In this document: positions 5,668 through 11,546 of the stretch, in pieces | How positions within the stretch are numbered: position 1 is the first letter of the stretch | Layout: each line of letters begins with the position of its first letter | Assembly: GCA_023391725.1 (NCBI GenBank) | Contig: JAEWAH010000069.1 | Span: forward strand, 1-11,546 | Length of the DNA stretch: 11,546 nt | Reading direction: 5' to 3' | DNA from: Bacillota bacterium | GTDB taxonomy: Bacteria > Bacillota > Clostridia > Christensenellales > Aristaeellaceae | Notes under the pieces: model-generated | The model's database searches: none | What the model saw: only the letters and a program-made list of their open reading frames with translations | Told to the model about the DNA's origin: nothing | Program-made: the position numbers and the translations under genes

Positions 5668-6762
5668 ATGAGAAGGTCCTTCTGCCTGCTTCTGACACTG
5701 GTTCTCGTTTTCACCATGGCTTCTTCCGCCTTGGGCAGCGGCGTAACTACTCTGCTTCAGGACCAGGAAGACCGCAAGATTTCGGTCAAAGGCCTTAACA
5801 AGGATGGCAACCTCCCCATAAACCCCGAGATTTCGGGCCAAAGCCCCACCACAGGCCTTCCTTGGACAGGCCTGTATATGCCCATGCTGGTGCAGATCGA
5901 CAATGATGCCGGCGGGCTCGATAAACGTGCACCCTGGGGCGCGGCCGATGCCGACATCATTTATGAAACGCCGCTTCACAAAAACGGTTTCACTCGAATC
6001 TCTTTCCTGTTCAACGATACCGTTCCCGAAAGCGTAGGCCCGGTCCGCTCCGCTCGCATCACCCACGTGGAACTTCGGGAAGAGTGGGACGCCGGCTTCC
6101 TCTATTACGGCGGCCAACCCTATGAAGGGACCAATATTGACGATAAGTTCCGCGAGACCGGCGCCAACAAAAAGGGTGTGCTCTTCAGCGGCACTGTGGG
6201 CGGCGGCAAGCCCTGGAAAGAATTCTACAAACGCGTAAAAAAACTGCCCGGTCCCCACAATGTGGATGCAAATGTTAAAGCCATCCAGGGGCTGATGCCG
6301 GAGGGCTATAAGCCTGCTTCCCGGCCTTACCTGTTCACTGATGCGCTTCCGGAGCTGGGGGATTTCGCCACAAATATCTCCATCACCCAGAAGGACAAGA
6401 AGTATTCCTCCAACTTTGTCTATGACCCCAATGCCAATGTCTACACGCGCTTTGTAAATGGCCAGCCCTATGTGGACGCCTCCACCGGAGAACAGCTATC
6501 CTTCTCCAACCTAATCATCCAGCGCACAAAAGTGACCTTCTACCACGGTATCAACGACCGGCCTCTGACGGTGAACATCGGCTCCGGCAACGCGGATATC
6601 TTCATCGGCGGCCGGTATATCCCCGGATATTGGATGCGCACGGGCATGAACCAACGCACGGTGTTTTTCGATCAGGACGGTAACGAATTGCAGCTCCAGC
6701 GCGGCAAGACGTTTATCAGCATGGAGGATTACAGCATTCCCGTCTCCTACACCGCGGAATAA
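5668..6762 (+). CDS. Secreted DUF3048 (YerB-like) protein
   Basis: A 364-residue exported protein. AAGGAGG (5653-5659) lies 8 bases before the ATG. The signal peptide is MRR, a hydrophobic core (residues 5-17) and a probable cleavage site near ALG (21-23). The N-terminal DUF3048 domain (PF11258) spans about 66-215, with MLVQIDND (73-80), the family signature VGPVRSAR (123-130) and YYGGQP (146-151). The C-terminal domain spans about 240-360, with NFVYDPNANVYTRF, an LSFSNLIIQ strand and a late GKTFISM. Bacillus YerB is a putative lipoprotein of unknown role. Here there is no lipobox Cys after the hydrophobic core (the only early Cys, at 6, is inside the signal peptide), so the protein is probably released rather than lipid-anchored. 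It is a single-gene unit with its own strong promoter and terminator. The molecular function is unknown. Confidence 0.9.
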   Translation: MRRSFCLLLTLVLVFTMASSALGSGVTTLLQDQEDRKISVKGLNKDGNLPINPEISGQSPTTGLPWTGLYMPMLVQIDNDAGGLDKRAPWGAADADIIYETPLHKNGFTRISFLFNDTVPESVGPVRSARITHVELREEWDAGFLYYGGQPYEGTNIDDKFRETGANKKGVLFSGTVGGGKPWKEFYKRVKKLPGPHNVDANVKAIQGLMPEGYKPASRPYLFTDALPELGDFATNISITQKDKKYSSNFVYDPNANVYTRFVNGQPYVDASTGEQLSFSNLIIQRTKVTFYHGINDRPLTVNIGSGNADIFIGGRYIPGYWMRTGMNQRTVFFDQDGNELQLQRGKTFISMEDYSIPVSYTAE

Positions 6763-6775
6763 ACAGCCGCAATAT

Positions 6776-6808
6776 AAAATCCCCGGACAATATAGGCCGG
6801 GGATTTTT
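6776..6808. terminator. Bidirectional intrinsic terminator
   Basis: AAAATCCCCGG (6776-6786) and CCGGGGATTTT (6797-6807) form a perfect 11-base stem around a 10-base loop, with T-runs on both strands. It lies between the convergent DUF3048 gene and the minus-strand gene ending at 6833, and can serve both. Confidence 0.9.
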
Positions 6809-6832
6809 CTATCCCGTCGACTGTCCGCTTGT

Positions 6833-8221
6833 TTATCCACCCAGGCCAGCCATCAGCGTGACCAGAATCCCGTTTTCATCCATCCACTCAATGAGCCCGT
6901 CGATCAGCCCTGCCGGAAGCTCCACAAAGAACGGGATCGCGCCTCGGATGATGGGCCACTTGGCATCGGCGAAGAACTCTTTAAATGTATTGTCATTCAT
7001 GCAGAACAGGTCGATCCCCTGAATATCCTTTTTTGTCCTTAATGAAAAGGTCTCCTGGGTATCCCCCCAGCCGATCTGCCCACTGAAGGTGAACGCGGGC
7101 TTTTTCGTGCCAGGATCAAGCAGGCTCACCCGGCCATTAAGCAGCGTTTTGTCCCCTTCGCCATGCTGGTCCCATTGGAGATCAAGATCCGCCGACTGCT
7201 CAATGCCCAACCCTTCGCCGCCAAGGTTCAGGGAAACCTTCCCGTCGCCCTGCATCCGTTTTCCATCCGGCAGGTTTTCACCCTTAAGGGAAAGGTGCCC
7301 ATACTCCGCGCCTTCCTCCTTAAGGATTAAGTCCACAGTCGCTTGAAGTCCGCTCTCCGTTTCCGTGAACCTGGCGCTGCCCGACAGCTGGTACCCTTCC
7401 CAATCGGGAAGGGTCAACTCCAAGGACGCCCCTCCCTCTGTGCGGGTAAGCTGATACACCGTTTCCCCGCCCAAGGTCCAGGTCTCTCCAACATCCGAAA
7501 CCGCAATATCAAGCCCGCCATTTTTTGTGATCTCCGCCGCCCAGTCCGGAAGCGCATAGAAGAATTCCGAAAGCGTTTCATCCAGGCCCACATGCTGCAA
7601 AAGCCCCTTGAGCCAGAAAGAAAGTGCGTCATTCCCTGTGAGGCTTTCCGACAGCTGACCTGCCATCTCAACACATTGTTCGGGGGTAAAGCTGCGGCTT
7701 TGCGCGCCGCCCACAAGCTTCACCCACTCCTCATACGCTGGCTTGAGGCCATGCAAATAGGAGTAGGGATCGGTGAACACCCCGATGTACTGCAAAGGAA
7801 TGTCAAAGTAGTAGTACAATTTCAGCAGGAAAGGTATATAGTTGGCAAGGGTGATCACCACCGGCTTTTCCCCGAAAAGACTGCTGGCAAGGCTCAGCCG
7901 CTCCTCCCAGCCTGTCAGATGAAAATCAACGGCTTTCATCCCGTTCAGGTCCAGCTGGCCCGTGATATCCGCCTGGCCGCCCAGCGCCACCGCATGACCA
8001 TTTAGATCCAGCATCTCAAGCGCCCTGGCCAGGCTCTTCAAAAAGCGGTCTGGCGGCTCGGTAAACGCGGAAAGGTCCATGGATGCCTTCACAGAAAAAT
8101 CGATCCCCAGCGCCAGGCCGGAAGCCTCCTGGGCCATCGCCAGCTTGGATGATGGCCAAACGATCAGCACCATCAGTACACATAGCAGGGAGAGAAACCG
8201 CTTTCCTTTTTGGCAAGTCAT
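6833..8221 (-). CDS. Secreted protein of unknown family (462 aa)
   Basis: The ATG has AGAGGG 9 bases upstream (8236-8231). The N-terminus is a clear Sec signal peptide: Lys/Arg at 5-8, a hydrophobic core at about 9-22, and a probable cleavage site after AMA (28-30). There is no lipobox, LPxTG motif or second convincing membrane anchor. The N-terminal half (to about 240) is mainly helical, with a hydrophobic aromatic patch (YIPFLLKLYYYF). The second half has alternating strands (WTLGGETVYQLTRTEG, ASLELTLPDWEGYQLSGSARF, DGKVSLNLGG, LNGRVSLLDPG), suggesting a beta-sheet domain. The C-terminus is again hydrophobic. I do not recognise the family. It lies 184 bases downstream of the sortase gene on the same strand with no T-run terminator between them, so it may belong to the same transcription unit and act at the cell surface. 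Confidence 0.85.
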   Translation of the reverse strand: MTCQKGKRFLSLLCVLMVLIVWPSSKLAMAQEASGLALGIDFSVKASMDLSAFTEPPDRFLKSLARALEMLDLNGHAVALGGQADITGQLDLNGMKAVDFHLTGWEERLSLASSLFGEKPVVITLANYIPFLLKLYYYFDIPLQYIGVFTDPYSYLHGLKPAYEEWVKLVGGAQSRSFTPEQCVEMAGQLSESLTGNDALSFWLKGLLQHVGLDETLSEFFYALPDWAAEITKNGGLDIAVSDVGETWTLGGETVYQLTRTEGGASLELTLPDWEGYQLSGSARFTETESGLQATVDLILKEEGAEYGHLSLKGENLPDGKRMQGDGKVSLNLGGEGLGIEQSADLDLQWDQHGEGDKTLLNGRVSLLDPGTKKPAFTFSGQIGWGDTQETFSLRTKKDIQGIDLFCMNDNTFKEFFADAKWPIIRGAIPFFVELPAGLIDGLIEWMDENGILVTLMAGLGG

Positions 8222-8246
8222 TCCTGTTTTCCCTCTTCATATTGCC

Positions 8247-8271
8247 GCCCCGTCCCCTTAGGGGCCGGGGC
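8247..8271 (-). promoter_or_regulatory. Strong GC hairpin in the leader of the secreted protein gene
   Basis: GCCCCG and CCCC (8247-8257) pair with GGGG and CGGGGC (8261-8271), interrupted only by one mismatch. It ends about 10 bases before the ribosome binding site of the gene starting at 8221. No T-run follows, so it is not a standard terminator. It may affect mRNA stability or translation, or belong to the same kind of palindromic element seen at 3359-3419. Confidence 0.5.
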
Positions 8272-8400
8272 AGCGGATACCAGAATTATATTAATGATGC
8301 GTCCTTCGCACCGTCCGTCGCTGCGCTAGGCCGGTGTTCCTGCCTTCGGTTCCGCCTCCGGTCAGCTCCAGGTTTCACCCTCCGGCGACGCTTTCTCTAG
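8272..8400. other. Structured GC-rich intergenic stretch, unidentified
   Basis: This fills most of the gap between the sortase stop and the next gene. It holds several complementary segments, for example GCGTC near 8297 with GACGC near 8386, and CACCG with CGGTG around 8306-8335, plus repeated CCGCC/CCGG motifs. A TATAAT on the minus strand (8290-8285) could be a -10 box for the gene at 8221, but its -35 is poor. It does not look coding in any frame. It could be an intergenic repeat or a structured RNA; one copy is too little to decide. Confidence 0.35.
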
Positions 8401-8405
8401 CCGCG

Positions 8406-9710
8406 TCACTTTCCGGGCGCCGCGGCGACAAGCTTTGCCCGCACCATGATTCGCTGGGCGTTGCTGACGCCTTGGTATTCCTGGCAGGATAGCAGCGTCA
8501 GTGCCGGATACCCCACGCCGCTGGTCACAGACCAATCGTTGTTGTCAATAATAGTGACCTTGACAACTTCATATTGGAAGGAACCCAAATGGGAAGTGTG
8601 CAGGTAAACCGTATCGCCCACAGACAGCTTATTCAGGTTGCGGAAGTAATCTCTCGTACCCGTCCGGTGGGCGCTGATGCTGATATTCCCGACGGTATTG
8701 GGCTCTGGGGATCTGGGGAACATCGCCGCGCCCCTGTGCATGTTGGTATACATTTTGTTAAATGATCCGGAGCGGAATGCCGCCACCTTGACACCGATGG
8801 CCGGAATCTCCAGCAGATAGCTGCGCTTTACATTGCCATCCACATCAATGGGGTCATACTGGCTTTGATCATCAGGGAGCCCTTCCCCGCCATTGGGATT
8901 CAGCGCGGCCAATGCCCTATGCTGTTCCAAGGCGGAGCGGTAATCGTCATCCGGCAGGTGCAGCGCGGCCATGCGCATATAGGAGGAAAGGGTATCCATC
9001 TGCGCCGTCAGCCAAATCATGGAAGGGGCCTGGTCCTGCGCCTGCGCGGCCAGATCCTCCACCTTCTTCAAAAGTTTTTCCAGGTCCGTCAGCGTTGCGT
9101 AAATCAATTCCCGGGCGGCGGTGATGGTCTTGTCCCCCTGGGTGAGGCCGTCCACCACCTGCTGGTTTTCAAGGCTCTTGAGAACTTCCGTATCGGTGAT
9201 GGGTTGTATGGCGGTAAGCAGGAAAAATGCGTTTTCCACCTGCTTTCTCGCCACTGCCAAAGCCGCCTGAGCCTGCGCCGCGCCGCCTTTCCCTTTTGCC
9301 GCTTCCTCCAACGCCTGCGCTCCCTTTAAAAGTGCTTCGCGCATGGACGCGGGGGGAACGTCTTCCGCCTTGGCAGACGCGATGCCCAAAAGGAAACTTG
9401 AGGGCTTAGCCAAGATGCCAAGCTCATCCAGGATGCCCGGGGCATTGCCGGCTTCTTCCCGTTCTTCACTGGAATACACGGGGGTGACGCCCTGGGGCAT
9501 ATTGTCATAGTTCACAGGTTGGTAAGCGGCCTTGTCCGGGATGGTCATCTGCGCTTCCGCCTCGGCCGCGGTCTTTGCCGCCAGGTCGTAATTGATTTTT
9601 CGAAGGACCAGAGGCGTCGCGAAGGCCACGAGGCCCACAAGGATCAGGGCGACGGCAAACGGCGTTATCCATCTGCGACCGGACGCCCGCTTTTTCTGTT
9701 GTTCATTCAT
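8406..9710 (-). CDS. Sortase-family transpeptidase with long helical N-terminal extension
   Basis: A 434-residue membrane-anchored protein. The chosen ATG (9710) has GGGAGG 7 bases upstream. Basic residues at 7-13 precede one membrane segment (about 15-37), so the rest lies outside the cell. Residues about 85-275 are a long helical region rich in Ala, Glu, Gln and Lys. The sortase domain covers about 294-427: ISAHRTG with catalytic His348, DYFRNLNKLSVGDTVYL (354-370), LTLLSCQ with catalytic Cys409, and Arg420 in NAQRIMVRA. The usual TLxTC motif is TLLSC here. Sortases cleave LPxTG proteins and join them to peptidoglycan or to another subunit. The gene next upstream encodes an LPVTG protein, the likely substrate. 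Domain layout suggests the class D/E group, but class cannot be fixed by eye. The helical extension is unusually long for a sortase. Confidence 0.88.
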   Translation of the reverse strand: MNEQQKKRASGRRWITPFAVALILVGLVAFATPLVLRKINYDLAAKTAAEAEAQMTIPDKAAYQPVNYDNMPQGVTPVYSSEEREEAGNAPGILDELGILAKPSSFLLGIASAKAEDVPPASMREALLKGAQALEEAAKGKGGAAQAQAALAVARKQVENAFFLLTAIQPITDTEVLKSLENQQVVDGLTQGDKTITAARELIYATLTDLEKLLKKVEDLAAQAQDQAPSMIWLTAQMDTLSSYMRMAALHLPDDDYRSALEQHRALAALNPNGGEGLPDDQSQYDPIDVDGNVKRSYLLEIPAIGVKVAAFRSGSFNKMYTNMHRGAAMFPRSPEPNTVGNISISAHRTGTRDYFRNLNKLSVGDTVYLHTSHLGSFQYEVVKVTIIDNNDWSVTSGVGYPALTLLSCQEYQGVSNAQRIMVRAKLVAAAPGK

Positions 9711-9717
9711 GGAGCTG

Positions 9718-9723
9718 CCTCCC
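9718..9723 (-). promoter_or_regulatory. Shine-Dalgarno site that sets the sortase start
   Basis: GGGAGG on the minus strand lies 7 bases before the ATG at 9710. Upstream in-frame starts (ATG at 9725, TTG at 9728) overlap this site or lie ahead of it and have no comparable site of their own. Confidence 0.75.
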
Positions 9724-9767
9724 ATCAAACCAGGTAACAGGGGCGCGTGTGAAGCGGGTACGTTATG

Positions 9768-9773
9768 ATTATA
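9768..9773 (-). promoter_or_regulatory. Extended -10 promoter of the sortase gene
   Basis: A perfect TATAAT on the minus strand is preceded by TGG, giving an extended -10. The -35 region is AT-rich but far from consensus, as is common with extended -10 promoters. The transcript would start near 9761, about 50 bases before the sortase ATG. The sortase can thus be expressed apart from the LPVTG protein gene. Confidence 0.6.
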
Positions 9774-9858
9774 CCATACATGCGCCGGAATTAATACTTC
9801 ATTTGCCTTTGGGGCCGGGGATATCCCCGCCCGGCATGATTTGGGACCGGGTCAATTC

Positions 9859-9890
9859 AAGGGGCAGCCCGTTTCGGACTGCCCCTTTCT
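9859..9890 (-). terminator. Hairpin terminator after the LPVTG protein gene
   Basis: AAGGGGCAG (9859-9867) pairs with CTGCCCCTT (9879-9887), and the stem continues as CCG/CGG after one mismatch. It lies 15 bases past the stop of the surface-protein gene. On the minus strand the following bases (GAATTG) give only a weak T-run, so termination may be partial, with some read-through to the sortase gene. Confidence 0.6.
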
Positions 9891-9904
9891 TTGGTGCGCC
9901 GGGT

Positions 9905-11545
9905 TTACTTGAATTGATGCTTCCTGCGGTTCAGCATCAGCATCAACACGCCGGCCAACGTCATGAGTCCGCCCAGGGGAACCAGCAACATCAGCCATTC
10001 GCCGGTGACCGGCAGAACGCTGCTTTCGGCCCATACGACGACCGTCACTTGGTTGGTATCCTTCCAATCCAAGGTCTTGTCAGCGGGATCAATGGGATCG
10101 GTGATATTGGTAGAGGCGGCATATTGGCCCACATTGGGCACCGAGATTTCTACGCTTTCCTCATTCTCCAGAATGATGGCCTTGCCCTCTACAATTACCG
10201 CATACTGCGTTGAACTGGGAACAACGTTGCCGTTTTGATCCACCGTCGCGGGAGCCAACACCAACGTCACGTTGATGGAGTGGGTCCCCGTCTCGGGATC
10301 CTGATAGGCGGTCTGGGAAACCAGGTGGGGGAACACAGTAGGATCGGTGGAAAGGGTGTTCACCCAGTTGTAGAAGGTGATGTTGGAATCAAAATCGTCT
10401 ACCAGGTTCACCTGCATGGGGGCGGTGTTCGTGTTGGTCAAGGTGAATACGTACACCCAGCGCCTGTCCTGTTCCGGGTTGCCCACATACATGTCGGTGA
10501 CGCTGGCGGCCTTGACGGCCTTGACCTCGATGGTGACGCCAGTCTCTACGGTGTTGGAAGGAATGCCGTCATACGTCTTTTCACCGCTGTAAGGCGTCAA
10601 TGCCGCGGTATTTTGGATGGTGACCTCGGGCTCGTTCACCGTGACGGCGTCAACGGTTACCACAAAGACCAGGGTGACTTCCGAGGGCGCCAGCACTTGA
10701 TGGGTCTGCGGGTCGAAGGTGGCGGCAGGCATGGTGAAGTTCCAGGTCAGAAGCTTAGGATTGACGCTATCCTGGGTTTCACCGCGGCCGGTGGTGGTAA
10801 AGGACTTGAAGGTGACGCCCGCAGGCAAGAGATCGCTGATGGTCACATTGAAGGGGATCAGCGAGCGGCTCTGAGCCGTCAGGGTATAGGTCAATGTCTC
10901 GCCGGGATGGGACGCGGTCTTGTTGACCGCTTTGGTGATGCTCATCACCGGGCTCAGAACTTCCACTTGCACCGTGTTGCTGGTGAGCGGATAAGTGGCC
11001 AGGCCATTGGAGGCTTTCGCTATTGCTTGCTTAGGCTCCTCAAAGTAGGGATTTGTGTATACGCCTGCAGCGCTGTTCAGGATCAGGCGGTATCCTTGTT
11101 CCAGGGCGACCAGTTCATCCGCTGTTACGGTAAAGGTGAAGGAGTTCATGCCGGGTACGAACTGGCCTTCTACGTAAGAGGCCGCAGGTACCGTGCCGCT
11201 CCAGTTGATGGCCCTGGTCAGATTGTTGTAACCGGCGGTGCCGTCGCCCAGATCCGTAAAGCTCTGGAATGTTTGCCCGGCAGCCAGGTTATCGTATACG
11301 CTGATGGCTTCAACGGGCCTGAGCATCTTGTTGGTGAGGGTGATGGTATAGGTAAAGAGTTCGCCGCCCAACACCTGGGTCTTGTCTACGGCCTTTGTGA
11401 TTTCCACGATGGGATCGCTCAGCCTGTTGGTGATCGTGTCGCCCTCGATGCTCTTTTCATAGCCTTCGGGCACTGTCACTTCATCCACGCTGTAGACGAT
11501 ATCCGTGCCGGCCGCCTTCTTGGGCAGGTTCTGCCAGGTGTAGCT
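9905..11545 (-). CDS. LPVTG-anchored surface protein with CnaB end and tandem DUF11-like domains (5' part outside window)
   Basis: The frame is open to the window edge, so the N-terminus is missing; 546 residues are visible. The first ~40 are the end of a CnaB (SpaA-like) domain: YTWQNLPKK, then IVYSVDE and GYEKSIEG...ITN. Two clearly homologous domains follow, each opening with ITKAV(D/N)KT and TYT(I/L)T, then (L)xAGxTF(Q/K)SF; these fit the DUF11 family. A third, more distant copy begins near VKAASVTDMY (YVFTLTNTN). The C-terminus is a textbook sorting signal: LPVTG (10015-10001), a hydrophobic stretch of about 22 residues, then NRRKHQFK. The protein would be cut between Thr and Gly by a sortase and fixed to the cell wall. 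CnaB and DUF11 domains often carry internal isopeptide bonds and form rod-like stalks, so an adhesin or pilin-like role is likely. The ligand is unknown. A GTG at 11488 is internal and is not the start. Confidence 0.92.
   Translation of the reverse strand, partial: SYTWQNLPKKAAGTDIVYSVDEVTVPEGYEKSIEGDTITNRLSDPIVEITKAVDKTQVLGGELFTYTITLTNKMLRPVEAISVYDNLAAGQTFQSFTDLGDGTAGYNNLTRAINWSGTVPAASYVEGQFVPGMNSFTFTVTADELVALEQGYRLILNSAAGVYTNPYFEEPKQAIAKASNGLATYPLTSNTVQVEVLSPVMSITKAVNKTASHPGETLTYTLTAQSRSLIPFNVTISDLLPAGVTFKSFTTTGRGETQDSVNPKLLTWNFTMPAATFDPQTHQVLAPSEVTLVFVVTVDAVTVNEPEVTIQNTAALTPYSGEKTYDGIPSNTVETGVTIEVKAVKAASVTDMYVGNPEQDRRWVYVFTLTNTNTAPMQVNLVDDFDSNITFYNWVNTLSTDPTVFPHLVSQTAYQDPETGTHSINVTLVLAPATVDQNGNVVPSSTQYAVIVEGKAIILENEESVEISVPNVGQYAASTNITDPIDPADKTLDWKDTNQVTVVVWAESSVLPVTGEWLMLLVPLGGLMTLAGVLMLMLNRRKHQFK
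10034..11416 (-). repeat. Tandem DUF11-like domain repeats within the surface protein
   Basis: Three consecutive coding repeats of roughly 140-165 residues: about 11416-10973, 10957-10544 and 10525-10034. The first two share ITKAVxKT, GExxTYT, AGxTFxSF and a late VTxD motif; the third keeps the strand pattern (YVFTLTN, LVDDFDSNITF) but has drifted. This indicates domain duplication inside one stalk region. Confidence 0.65.
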
Positions 11546-11546
11546 C

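Noticed and set aside
5461..6258. A 265-codon open frame on the minus strand opposite the DUF3048 gene
   Set aside because: It overlaps a well-supported gene and its promoter, and has no family motifs or good ribosome binding site.
7343..8005. A 220-codon plus-strand frame opposite the secreted protein gene
   Set aside because: The minus-strand gene has a signal peptide and ribosome binding site; the mirror frame has neither.
8083..8400. A 105-codon plus-strand frame running through the structured intergenic stretch
   Set aside because: It begins inside the opposite-strand gene and its translation is Arg/Ser/Pro-rich with no domain; the stretch looks non-coding.
9817..9828. Palindrome GGGGATATCCCC as an operator
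   Set aside because: It is a single short palindrome in a GC-rich gap, upstream of the likely sortase promoter, with no second copy or known regulator match.
1..11546. CRISPR array, IS element, tRNA, rRNA or prophage genes
   Set aside because: No regularly spaced repeats, transposase motifs, tRNA cloverleaf or phage structural genes were seen on either strand. The 12-base rRNA-tail match before murA is a ribosome binding site, not an rRNA gene.

Overview
The window looks like a chromosomal segment from a Gram-positive, moderately GC-rich member of the Bacillota, most likely an anaerobic clostridial lineage. The reasons are very strong Shine-Dalgarno sites (AGGAGG and longer), sigma-A type promoters, a sortase with an LPxTG-anchored surface protein, and families common in clostridia (GtrA, DUF3783, DUF3048/YerB-like, MurA). 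Nothing in it points to a phage, plasmid, IS element or CRISPR array. The first 50 bases are unusual homopolymer runs and may be a contig end.

Layout. (1) Positions 202-3351, plus strand: a tight four-gene operon. It encodes a large multi-pass GT-C-like membrane protein, an unrecognised 72-residue protein, a GtrA-family membrane protein and a DUF3783 protein, and ends at a hairpin terminator shared with the next, convergent unit. (2) Positions 3485-5297, minus strand: murA followed by a small J-domain/TPR protein. MurA has Asp where the fosfomycin-reactive Cys is usual. Its leader carries a terminator-like hairpin and a Shine-Dalgarno site separated from the start codon by a perfect stem-loop. 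(3) Positions 5298-5667: a divergent promoter region. (4) Positions 5668-6762, plus strand: a secreted DUF3048 (YerB-like) protein, ending at a second bidirectional terminator. (5) Positions 6833-11546, minus strand: a cell-surface locus. Read in its own direction it has a large LPVTG-anchored protein with a CnaB end and tandem DUF11-like domains (start lies beyond the window), a sortase with a long helical insertion before the catalytic domain, a structured intergenic stretch, and a secreted protein of unknown family.

Functionally almost everything faces the envelope: peptidoglycan precursor synthesis (MurA), probable lipid-linked sugar transport and transfer (GtrA with the GT-C-like protein), and covalent surface-protein display (sortase with its likely substrate). 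The most distinctive observations are the murA leader and active-site variant, the sortase architecture with its unknown secreted neighbour, and the small conserved-looking protein inside the glycosylation-type operon.
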